Positions 56,704 to 64,000 of a DNA stretch of 64,000 nt are shown here, piece by piece. Under the pieces are notes generated by a model. That model saw nothing but the letters and a program-made list of their open reading frames with translations. It searched no databases and was not told the DNA's origin. This DNA comes from Paraglaciecola arctica BSs20135. Its GTDB lineage: Bacteria; Pseudomonadota; Gammaproteobacteria; Enterobacterales; Alteromonadaceae. The position numbers and the translations under genes were made by a program. Position 1 is the stretch's first letter. Each line of letters begins with the position of its first letter. The stretch is from contig NZ_BAEO01000027.1 of the NCBI RefSeq assembly GCF_000314995.1, positions 62,001-126,000 of the forward strand. The letters run 5' to 3'.

Positions 56704-57087
56704 TTGCGAATTTATTCACTCAGCATAATATTAAGTCTATTGGTGTTAATGCCCTACACAGGTATTGCCCAAGACTCGTTTTTCACTCAAGCCAATTGCA
56801 CTATTGTGTATTCTTTAGAGCGTTCTGCTGACAAGTATTTTAATGACGAAATAACCCAATTAAGTGCGCCAATTAGTCGCATGAATATCCACTTCATTGA
56901 TTTAAACAACTGGGGTAAAGCATCACCACATATAGAAATTAGTGGTCGACTTCGCAATCAATTACGCGAGCAATACAATCTAGATAAGAGTCTAAATCAA
57001 GCTGTTTTAGTGGATAAACATGGGCAAATGTTGAACCGTTATAGTGGTTCCGTCACATTGGTTAATGCACTAATAGACTGCAATTAA
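56704..57087 (+). CDS. small secreted DUF4174-like protein
   Basis: About 127 residues. I chose the TTG at 56704 because an AAAGGAAAGGA purine tract lies just upstream; an earlier TTG at 56686 would sit inside that tract. A signal peptide (about 1-23) is followed by a thioredoxin-like DUF4174 pattern: a strand, then NIHFIDLNNWG and QAVLVDKHGQMLNRYSG at the end. Two Cys are present (near 30 and at the C-terminus). Function unknown. Confidence 0.75.
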   Translation: MRIYSLSIILSLLVLMPYTGIAQDSFFTQANCTIVYSLERSADKYFNDEITQLSAPISRMNIHFIDLNNWGKASPHIEISGRLRNQLREQYNLDKSLNQAVLVDKHGQMLNRYSGSVTLVNALIDCN

Positions 57088-57197
57088 TTTACAGTCGTCC
57101 AGCAATTTACAGCTTATTTGCATCACCATTAATTGCTGTTATTGCATCTGCACAAAATCTAAGGCAAGTTAAGTAAAACATTTATGGGGATTTGCTT

Positions 57198-58847
57198 GTG
57201 AAAAAAATACTTACCGCTTGTTTAATTTTTGCCAGTGCGCTAACTCTGGCCGCACCTAGCCATATTAGTCATGTCAAAGGCTATACCCTTAATAATTCTG
57301 GTGAGCTTATCCGTTTTACAAATATGGTTTTTGATGGCGGTAAAGTTATTGCCATTGGTGGCTTAGAACTTAATGAACGTTTTCCTAATGCAACCCAAAT
57401 AGATGGCCAAAACAAAGTGATGTTACCTGGGCTTATCGACGCCCATGGTCATGTGATGGGATTAGGTGAAGGATTATTGCAAGTTGATTTGCGCGAGAGT
57501 AAATCAGCCTTAGAAGCGGTTAAAATGGTGCAGGCATATGCCAAGAGTCAGCAAGGATCTCCTTGGATAATAGGGCGAGGTTGGAATCAAGTACTCTGGC
57601 CTGGCAAGGCTTATCCTACGGCTAGTTTGTTGGATGAATATGTCAAAAATAAACCCGTGATGTTGTCACGAGTAGATGGCCATGCAAGTTGGGTCAATAG
57701 TAAAGCCCTAGAAATAGCAGGGATTACTAAAGATACACTCGACCCACCAGGTGGTAAAATAGAACGAAATAAGCTAGGTGTTCCCACTGGTATACTGATA
57801 GATAATGCCATTGATTTATTATACAAACATTTGCCTAAAAACTCTGAAGCTAACTTATCCGCCAATTTAAATGCTGCCGGTGAACAACTACTTTCTGAGG
57901 GTATTACCAGTGTGCATGATGCCGGTATTAATAAGGCGGAATACGACTATTTTATAAAACGTGTGGCTGAGCACACCTTGCCCGTGCGTATTTACCCCAT
58001 GATTGCTGCAACCTCACCCGTTTTGTTGCAACTATTAAAAGCCGGTCATGTGCAAGATCAATACGACTGGTTATCCATCAGAAGTGTCAAAGCATACGGT
58101 GACGGTGCCTTGGGTAGTCGTGGCGCTGCGTTATTAAAACCCTACTCTGACGACCCTGATAACTCTGGCTTGTTGGTAACCCGAGAAGCTGACTTAAAAC
58201 CACTATTTGATTTGGTTTTAGGGAATGGTTTTCAACTTAACTTTCATGCCATAGGCGACAGAGCCAATCGTTTGATCTTAGATCAGTTTGATGACAGTTT
58301 TAGTCGAATTGGTGGGCAGTCGTTACGCAACCGTGTTGAGCATGCACAAATCATAAATGTTGACGATATTCCCCGTTTTAAAACTCTGAATATCATTCCT
58401 GCCATGCAGCCAACCCATGCTACTAGCGATATGAATATGGCTGAAGACAGGTTAGGTGCCGATAGGTTAAAAGGCGCTTACGCATGGCAAACGTTTTTGA
58501 AACAAGGCTCACCTGTGGCTTTTGGTTCAGACTTTCCGGTAGAGCTGTCTAATCCATTTTTTGGTTTACACGCCGCAGTCACAAGACAAGATCGTAACAA
58601 CTCACCAGACAATGGCTGGATCCCTAGCGAAGCGGTGACAGTTAAACAAGCCTTCCGTGGTTTTACTTTGGATGCGGCTTATGCAGCTCATCAGGAGAAA
58701 ATTTTAGGTGGGTTAACTGTAGGGAAATGGGCAGATTTTATTTTGGTTGACCAAGATATCTTTACTATCTCACCACAAGATATTTGGAAAACCCAAGTGC
58801 TTGAAACATGGATAGCGGGTGAAAAGCGTTTTACAAAAGCGCCTTAA
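57198..58847 (+). CDS. secreted amidohydrolase family protein (YtcJ-like)
   Basis: About 549 residues from GTG at 57198 (GGGGA 8 nt upstream), giving MKKILTACLIFASALTLA, a clear signal peptide. It is a metal-dependent amidohydrolase: LPGLIDAHGHVMG (HxH), GRGWNQ, VHDAGIN, KAYGDGALGSRGA, HAIGDRAN, RVEHAQ, and GSDFPVE with the metal Asp. This order and GDGALGSRGAAL belong to the YtcJ/exoenzyme-regulatory AepA subgroup. The substrate is unknown. Confidence 0.92.
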   Translation: MKKILTACLIFASALTLAAPSHISHVKGYTLNNSGELIRFTNMVFDGGKVIAIGGLELNERFPNATQIDGQNKVMLPGLIDAHGHVMGLGEGLLQVDLRESKSALEAVKMVQAYAKSQQGSPWIIGRGWNQVLWPGKAYPTASLLDEYVKNKPVMLSRVDGHASWVNSKALEIAGITKDTLDPPGGKIERNKLGVPTGILIDNAIDLLYKHLPKNSEANLSANLNAAGEQLLSEGITSVHDAGINKAEYDYFIKRVAEHTLPVRIYPMIAATSPVLLQLLKAGHVQDQYDWLSIRSVKAYGDGALGSRGAALLKPYSDDPDNSGLLVTREADLKPLFDLVLGNGFQLNFHAIGDRANRLILDQFDDSFSRIGGQSLRNRVEHAQIINVDDIPRFKTLNIIPAMQPTHATSDMNMAEDRLGADRLKGAYAWQTFLKQGSPVAFGSDFPVELSNPFFGLHAAVTRQDRNNSPDNGWIPSEAVTVKQAFRGFTLDAAYAAHQEKILGGLTVGKWADFILVDQDIFTISPQDIWKTQVLETWIAGEKRFTKAP

Positions 58848-58861
58848 GTTAGATAATAAAA

Positions 58862-59317
58862 TTAAGAGGCTAGATTAATAATCTTAAATTGGATCTTGGC
58901 CTCTGCTGCAGAACATAGGACTTTTATCAAAAGCGCATAGAAAAATGGTAAGACACAAACCGCCAATGCCGAACCAAATATTTGAGAAATATTTTCACCG
59001 TATAGCGTATTTCCCATAGCAATTGCCCCTATGATGACGCCAATAAACCCCATCAAAATATTTAAGTTTCCAAAGGTCGTAAATACGTGTTTTGCAGCGA
59101 TTAACTCAGCGCTGTTCAAATGCAAACTTTCATTAAATAATAGTTTTACCGCATGACTGCGTGATTGTTTTGAGCTGCTGGTTAGAGTGAACATTAATGC
59201 AGGTGGGATCACGACTATGAGTGATGGTAGATTTACAAACATCATCATTTCGCCACTCATCATCATGGCCATAACTATCATTCCAACAAAAATAATCATT
59301 CCAAGTAAAAACATCAT
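58862..59317 (-). CDS. MotA/ExbB-like membrane protein (tentative)
   Basis: 151 residues from the first ATG at 59317, which has AGGG upstream and overlaps the TGA of the GNAT gene by 1 nt. It has four hydrophobic segments. The start, MMFLLGMIIFVGMIVMAMM, then FVNLPSLIVVIPPALM, resembles the N-terminus of MotA/TolQ-type proteins (the F-x-D/N-x-P-S segment). It lacks the long cytoplasmic loop and there is no MotB/ExbD partner. The assignment is weak. Confidence 0.6.
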   Translation of the reverse strand: MMFLLGMIIFVGMIVMAMMMSGEMMMFVNLPSLIVVIPPALMFTLTSSSKQSRSHAVKLLFNESLHLNSAELIAAKHVFTTFGNLNILMGFIGVIIGAIAMGNTLYGENISQIFGSALAVCVLPFFYALLIKVLCSAAEAKIQFKIINLAS

Positions 59318-59817
59318 CAACCCTCTTTTAGTTTTAGTGGAAAATTGCAATCTGGTAAAACCATATAGACACAATTTTGCATATTGCCGGGAAAGGGTTC
59401 TTCTGGATAATCTGTTTCAATAAAGCCCAGTGATTGATAACAATCGTAAGCCACAATATTGTCTCTAAACACAAATAAAGAGGCGCCTTTGGCTGATTGC
59501 TCTTTAAAGGCCTGCTTAAGTATTTTTGTAATTAATATTTTGGCCCAACCTTGACCGCGGTATTTTGGGTTAACTGCGAGTCGTCCAAGGTGATGATGTT
59601 CTAAGCGCCGATAATATTGGCCAAAAGCTACAAGTTGTCGCTCATCGTTTAGTAGACAAAACGATGTAAAATGAGCGACGGTTAGATGTTTAATAAAGTC
59701 TTCGTCAGACATAGGGTAGGTCATATTTGGCCCACCCCATGTGTAGATTTCTTGATGATTGCTAAACCAATTTTTCACCTGTAAATATTGCTGTTCTGTG
59801 GGGTAGGTAAGTGTCAT
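59317..59817 (-). CDS. GNAT family N-acetyltransferase
   Basis: 166 residues. The acetyl-CoA-binding motif A is LAVNPKYRGQGWAKILITKIL (R-G-Q-G-W-A), followed by FVFRDNIVAYDCYQSLGFIETD, the usual motif B. The substrate cannot be told. Its stop overlaps the start of the membrane-protein gene downstream, indicating coupled translation. Confidence 0.92.
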   Translation of the reverse strand: MTLTYPTEQQYLQVKNWFSNHQEIYTWGGPNMTYPMSDEDFIKHLTVAHFTSFCLLNDERQLVAFGQYYRRLEHHHLGRLAVNPKYRGQGWAKILITKILKQAFKEQSAKGASLFVFRDNIVAYDCYQSLGFIETDYPEEPFPGNMQNCVYMVLPDCNFPLKLKEG

Positions 59818-59849
59818 TGGTTTAGCCTTTTAGGTTACTGTCCGTTATG

Positions 59850-60713
59850 TTACTGCCCGTTATAAAGCGTAGTGATCCATTTTTCTTCATTAATAAATGA
59901 CCAAGACCAAGATTTATATTTTTCACCTAAGCCTTTTTTTAGAACGTCGTCTAAACTTGCACCTTTTGACTTTTGTTGCCAAACGATTGCAGCTGTTTCT
60001 TCCATCATGTTTAGTGCTTGTTGATAACCCGCTTTGTTGCTTAGTTTTCCATGACCAGGGATGATTTTAGTGTCTTCTTTAAGCATACTAATTAGTTTTT
60101 TAACATTACTAATATAACCTGCTACTGTGCCACCGCCGTCTAAATCAATGAATGGAAAAAGGCCAGAGAAAAACAAGTCTCCGGGGTGTAAAACATTAGC
60201 TTCTTCAAACCATACTACGCTATCACTGTCAGTGTGGCCTGCTGGAAAATGCATTACTTTAATGGTGTCGCCATTAAAGTGAAAAGTGACCCCTTGTTGA
60301 TAGGTGACAACAGGTAATTCATTATGAGTATGCTCTGATTTATTGGCTAAACGTTTACGCACGTTGTCATGGGCAAAGATAGTACTGCCTTGGATTTCTT
60401 TAAAATAGCTGTTAGAACCAGTGTGATCACCATGGTAGTGAGTGTTTACTACATACTTCATCGGTGTTTTCGCGATTTCACCAATAGCTGTGGCTATTTT
60501 TTCAGCTAGTGGCGCAAATTGATCATCAATGATTAAGATACCTTCATCACCAGCTGATACGCCAATATTTCCTCCCGCACCTTCTAACATATGCACTGAA
60601 CCACTCACATGTTGGCTAGTGATCTCGACATCGGCAAACTTGTCTTGCGAAATAGCAGAACCAGCCGAAAAAAGAGTCGCAATTGCTGTCATTAAAAGAA
60701 TTTTTGAGCGCAT
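59850..60713 (-). CDS. secreted metallo-beta-lactamase-fold hydrolase
   Basis: 287 residues with a signal peptide (about 1-22). The zinc motif is NTHYHGDHTGSN (H-x-H-x-D-H), with later ligands in FPAGHTDSDS and IIPGHG. This is the layout of the MBL superfamily members that process small molecules, near the quinohemoprotein-associated SoxH-like/cyclase group. Class B beta-lactamase activity is possible but unproven; it lacks neighbouring resistance genes. Confidence 0.9.
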   Translation of the reverse strand: MRSKILLMTAIATLFSAGSAISQDKFADVEITSQHVSGSVHMLEGAGGNIGVSAGDEGILIIDDQFAPLAEKIATAIGEIAKTPMKYVVNTHYHGDHTGSNSYFKEIQGSTIFAHDNVRKRLANKSEHTHNELPVVTYQQGVTFHFNGDTIKVMHFPAGHTDSDSVVWFEEANVLHPGDLFFSGLFPFIDLDGGGTVAGYISNVKKLISMLKEDTKIIPGHGKLSNKAGYQQALNMMEETAAIVWQQKSKGASLDDVLKKGLGEKYKSWSWSFINEEKWITTLYNGQ

Positions 60714-60808
60714 AAGTATTGTTCCTTGAATAAAAATAAGTAAATCCTAGATCTTTGTTATAACTAACGACAAACTAAGAAATATACTAGACCGTTAAGA
60801 TAACCCGC

Positions 60809-62536
60809 ATGTTTCAATTTACAAAACGTATTAGCTTTATTTTCTTTGTGCTTAGTCTGACTACTGCGTTTTATATTAATTTTAAAGTTAGCCCAACTTG
60901 GGTTGAAACCCAATTGCAATATCAAACCTATAGCAATGAACTTGGACAATTGGCATATCGCGCCAGCGGCCAAGAAAGCTTAATAACTAATCCCGTACCT
61001 TATAATGAGTCGCCTCTACGACAATCAGTCCTAAATAACCAACAAGGTAAACCCGAGTTATCACAGCAGTGGGTGTATAAAGGCACGCCAGACAACGCTG
61101 TGTTACTCAAAGCTGATTTTCACTTTGGTATTTGGTCATTATTGCCAGCTTTAGTTGCCGTTGTATTGTGCTTAATGACCCGTGAGCCTCTAGTTGCACT
61201 GTTTGGTGGCATAGTGATTGGCGCTGTAATGTTAGGGCGATTCGATATCACTCATGAGGTATTTATTCCGAATATAGGTACATCGAGCGCCGCTTCCATT
61301 TTGATTTTATACCTGTGGTTGCTCGGAGGCCTAATGGGGGTGTGGGCAAAAACAGGTGCGGCTAAGGCCTTTGCCGACCATATGAGTCAACATTATGTAA
61401 AAGGACCACGTTCAGCCAAAGTAGTCACTTGGTTTTTAGGCTTAGTGTTTTTTCAAGGAGGCACAATGAGTACGGTTTTGGTCGGCACAACGGTCAAACC
61501 CATCGCAGACAAAGCAGGGGTTAGCCACGAAGAACTTAGTTATGTGGTCGATTCTACTGCATCACCTATTGCGTCGATCATTGCATTTAATGCTTGGCCA
61601 GCTTATATACAAGCCTTCTTATTTATACCAGGGGTGGCGTTTCTGGCCACAGAAAATGACAGAATTGCGTTCTTTTTTGCCAGTATTCCTTTTAGTTTTT
61701 ACGCAATACTTGCTGTTTTGGGGACCTTGTTACTAAGTCTGAATATTACAATCTTTAGTGGGGCCCCCCTTAAAAAAGCGATAAAACGGGTAGCTGAAAC
61801 AGGTGAATTGGACGCGCCTAACGCGTCACCTATTAGTGCTAAAGAGTTACATCAAAGCCAAGTTCCAGAGGGATATACAGCACACAGACTGGAGTTTATT
61901 TTACCTTTGGTGAGCTTAATCATTATCGCTATTGGTTCTTATTTTGTAACAGGTAGCCCACAAATTCACTGGGCATTTTCAGGGGCTTTGTTTCTGTCTA
62001 TTTTTATGGCTTTGGCAAAAGGCATGGCACTAAAGCAGGTACTGGATGGTTTCGGGAATGGTTTAAAAGGCGTGGTGGTGGCGTCAGTGATTTTAATGTT
62101 TGCTTTAACTATAGGTGTGCTTAGCAAACAGTTGGGTGGGGGCATCTATTTGGTTGAATCTTTGGGAGAGCAAATCCCTTATTGGAGTTTGCCTATCATT
62201 TTACAACTTATGACCATAGTTATTGCTTTTTCAACTGGCACTAGCTGGGGCACTTACGCTATTGCTTTTCCCCTAGGTTTGCCGTTGGCTTGGACTATTG
62301 CCCAGAGCCAAGGCTTAGATAACCCAGAACTGTATTTGATGGTGTGTTTTGCAACAATTTTGAATGGCAGTGTATACGGTGACCAATGTTCACCTATATC
62401 AGATACGACTATTTTGAGTTCTATGACCACGGGTTGCGATTTAATGGATCACGTGAAATCGCAGATTGTTCCGGCTTCATATGCAGCGTTGCTCGCTGGA
62501 ATATTGTGGACTTCTACAGTTTTGTTTTTTGCTTAG
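60809..62536 (+). CDS. NhaC-family Na+/H+ antiporter
   Basis: 575 residues with about 12 membrane helices. After a membrane helix (about 8-27) comes a periplasmic segment of about 75 residues, an unusual extension, then the NhaC core (FFQGGTMSTVLVGTTVKPIADKAGVS, STASPIASIIAFNAWPAYI, and a C-terminal GDQCSPISDTTILSSMTTGCDLMDHVKSQ). It likely exports Na+ or a substituted organic ion in exchange for H+. There is no strong ribosome binding site at the ATG. Confidence 0.9.
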   Translation: MFQFTKRISFIFFVLSLTTAFYINFKVSPTWVETQLQYQTYSNELGQLAYRASGQESLITNPVPYNESPLRQSVLNNQQGKPELSQQWVYKGTPDNAVLLKADFHFGIWSLLPALVAVVLCLMTREPLVALFGGIVIGAVMLGRFDITHEVFIPNIGTSSAASILILYLWLLGGLMGVWAKTGAAKAFADHMSQHYVKGPRSAKVVTWFLGLVFFQGGTMSTVLVGTTVKPIADKAGVSHEELSYVVDSTASPIASIIAFNAWPAYIQAFLFIPGVAFLATENDRIAFFFASIPFSFYAILAVLGTLLLSLNITIFSGAPLKKAIKRVAETGELDAPNASPISAKELHQSQVPEGYTAHRLEFILPLVSLIIIAIGSYFVTGSPQIHWAFSGALFLSIFMALAKGMALKQVLDGFGNGLKGVVVASVILMFALTIGVLSKQLGGGIYLVESLGEQIPYWSLPIILQLMTIVIAFSTGTSWGTYAIAFPLGLPLAWTIAQSQGLDNPELYLMVCFATILNGSVYGDQCSPISDTTILSSMTTGCDLMDHVKSQIVPASYAALLAGILWTSTVLFFA

Positions 62537-62615
62537 TATTTAATTTTGCACTGTTACATATTGATAAAGTCAGGTGGCCGCCTAAGGACGCGGCACCTCT
62601 TAGCTCGACTTCAGA

Positions 62616-62831
62616 TTAATTATCACCCAAATACTTAAATCGTGGTGTATCCAAGCCTTCCACTTGAACTGTCTCGGTAAACATATCCAACGGCCTAACC
62701 CATAGGCCTCTTTCTCCATATAGAGGTCGATAAACCACTAATTCAGTCTCATCTTCAGAATGTTTAGCGACACCAATCACTTCGTATTCATTACCTTTAT
62801 AATGACGGTAACGTCCTATTTCTAATGACAT
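62616..62831 (-). CDS. DUF1653 protein
   Basis: 71 residues: a single DUF1653 domain, with GRYRHYKGNEYEVIGVAKHSEDETELVVYRPLYGERGLWVRPLDMF matching the family from end to end. These small beta-rich proteins occur alone or fused to hydrolases; no function is known. It is 15 bp downstream of the MFS gene on the same strand and probably co-transcribed. Confidence 0.93.
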   Translation of the reverse strand: MSLEIGRYRHYKGNEYEVIGVAKHSEDETELVVYRPLYGERGLWVRPLDMFTETVQVEGLDTPRFKYLGDN

Positions 62832-62846
62832 CTTTTTTCCTTATTG

Positions 62847-64000
62847 TTAGGGGATATTATTGTAGGGATGTAGATTTTTTTCCCTGATCTGTTGCCATGT
62901 GATAACTAATAATTGCATTGCGATGATGATAAAACTAGCAAGTAATAAACCGCGCCATTCAATTAGGTTGAGAAAAACACCAGCACTTAATGCTGCGATA
63001 GCTTGACAACCAAACACCAGAAATTCATTTAAACCTTGTACTTTAAATCTTTCACTGGGCTGATAGCTCTGCGCCAGTAAAACAGTACCGCCGACAAACA
63101 AAAAATTCCAACCAATGCCTAATAATACCAAGGCACTCCAATAATTTAGCCATTCGTTGCCTGTTAGTGCAATTAGTATGGCGGCGACATAAGAGCTTAA
63201 TCCCAAATAAATGATCTTCGAGGTGCCTAATTTACTGATTAACCAACCGCTAAATAGTGATGGGAAAAACATCGCGAAAATATGGCTTTGGATCACCCAT
63301 TTGGTATCTTGTAATGAATAGGCTTGGTGAACGTGCATATGTACAGGTGTAGCCGTCATAATAAAGCTCATCAACGCATAACCTACTACTGAAGCCGATA
63401 CAGCCAAAATGAAGACTGGTTGGCCTGCTATCAGGCTTAGTTTTCGACCCGTATCAGCTGACTTTGTGGTGACAACATGTGTGTTATCAATTTTAGTAAA
63501 CAATAGACTGCATAATATTAGCAGACCGGCCATTAGATAGAAGGCCCCAACGAAGGCTTGGTCGCTAATCAGTTGACCCAAAGTAACCAATTCGGGGCCT
63601 AAAACTGCTGCAACTAATCCTCCCAGCAATACAGTCGAAGCGGCTTTAGGCATCAGCTCAATGCTGACCGACTCCATAGCTGTAAAACGAATTTGTTGAA
63701 TGGCAGACATCATCATGCCCAATAAAAATGCTGATATTACCAGTCCCCAAAAACTACTGTTTGCGATACTTGTGGCAGCAAACAAGGTAACAAATGCGCC
63801 AAATGTGGTAGCCGTAATAAAAACGGGTTTTCTACCAAAGTGTTGCATCAAACGTGTAATAGGTACAACGCCACAAGCAGTACCCACAATGCTCATGGCT
63901 AAGGGTAGTGTTGACCATTTAGGATCAGGGGTAAGTTGTGCGCCCAAGACCCCACCTGCCAATACCAACATAGTGACAGAACTCATGGCTAAAGCTTGAA
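62847..64000 (-). CDS. MFS transporter, N-terminus cut by window edge
   Basis: About 384 residues are visible. The frame is still open at the right edge (residues QALA precede the first Met), so the true start is outside and the first membrane helix is cut. About 11 helices are seen; the loop 2-3 motif (QHFGRKPVF, G-x-x-x-D/R-R-x-G-R-[RK]) is present. No substrate can be assigned. Confidence 0.88.
   Translation of the reverse strand, partial: QALAMSSVTMLVLAGGVLGAQLTPDPKWSTLPLAMSIVGTACGVVPITRLMQHFGRKPVFITATTFGAFVTLFAATSIANSSFWGLVISAFLLGMMMSAIQQIRFTAMESVSIELMPKAASTVLLGGLVAAVLGPELVTLGQLISDQAFVGAFYLMAGLLILCSLLFTKIDNTHVVTTKSADTGRKLSLIAGQPVFILAVSASVVGYALMSFIMTATPVHMHVHQAYSLQDTKWVIQSHIFAMFFPSLFSGWLISKLGTSKIIYLGLSSYVAAILIALTGNEWLNYWSALVLLGIGWNFLFVGGTVLLAQSYQPSERFKVQGLNEFLVFGCQAIAALSAGVFLNLIEWRGLLLASFIIIAMQLLVITWQQIREKNLHPYNNIP

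Noticed and set aside
59850-60713. Class B beta-lactamase resistance gene
   Set aside because: The zinc motif is shared by the whole MBL superfamily and nothing else points to lactam hydrolysis.

Overview
The window looks like chromosomal DNA of a marine gammaproteobacterium of the order Alteromonadales, most like Paraglaciecola/Glaciecola/Alteromonas. The grounds are moderately AT-rich DNA, a large TonB-dependent receptor next to tryptophan-halogenase-family genes and a LacI regulator, a PEP-CTERM-type TPR lipoprotein, and the block nnr-tsaE-amiB-mutL-miaA-hfq-hflX-hflK-hflC with divergent queG in the order known from E. coli. The assignment rests on gene content and protein style only. No rRNA, tRNA or CRISPR array was seen.

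Layout. 1-7.5 kb: a nutrient-uptake locus with two flavin-dependent halogenase-like genes (one cut by the window edge), a 1017-residue TonB-dependent receptor and a LacI-family regulator. Three identical 14-bp operator-like palindromes lie between receptor and regulator. 7.6-14 kb: an FHA protein, then a tight four-gene operon: a patatin phospholipase with two cyclic-nucleotide-binding-like domains (NTE type) followed by a DevB-DevC-DevA exporter whose ATPase carries a C-terminal GAF-like domain. This is the best candidate here for an undescribed system. 14-18.4 kb: an RND pump and its adaptor. 18.5-27.3 kb: mixed accessory genes, including an ATP-grasp ligase, an atypical CDF transporter, a HEPN-like protein, an NRAMP homologue without the metal motif, a frameshifted DUF4097 solenoid protein, an esterase, a degenerate GGDEF protein and ferredoxin-NADP reductase.

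27-41 kb: putA, a small lipoprotein, a guanidinium exporter preceded by a guanidine-II (mini-ykkC) riboswitch, cysG, a DEAD-box helicase, a DUF3754 protein, the PrsT-type TPR protein and a 268-bp palindromic repeat element. 41-52.5 kb: the conserved hfq superoperon on the minus strand, plus queG. 52.5-55.6 kb: a CheW-like protein, trmN6, an NAD(P)-binding protein and a GIY-YIG gene enclosed by perfect 25-bp inverted repeats. 55.6-64 kb: a PLP dehydratase, small secreted proteins, an amidohydrolase, a GNAT and membrane-protein pair, a metallo-beta-lactamase-fold hydrolase, an NhaC-type antiporter, a DUF1653 protein and an MFS transporter running off the right edge.

Functional links that the sequence supports are: operator control of the receptor by the adjacent LacI protein; guanidine-controlled expression of Gdx; translational coupling in the phospholipase-Dev exporter operon and in the hfq operon. 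Functions are inferred from remembered family motifs; no database search was possible.
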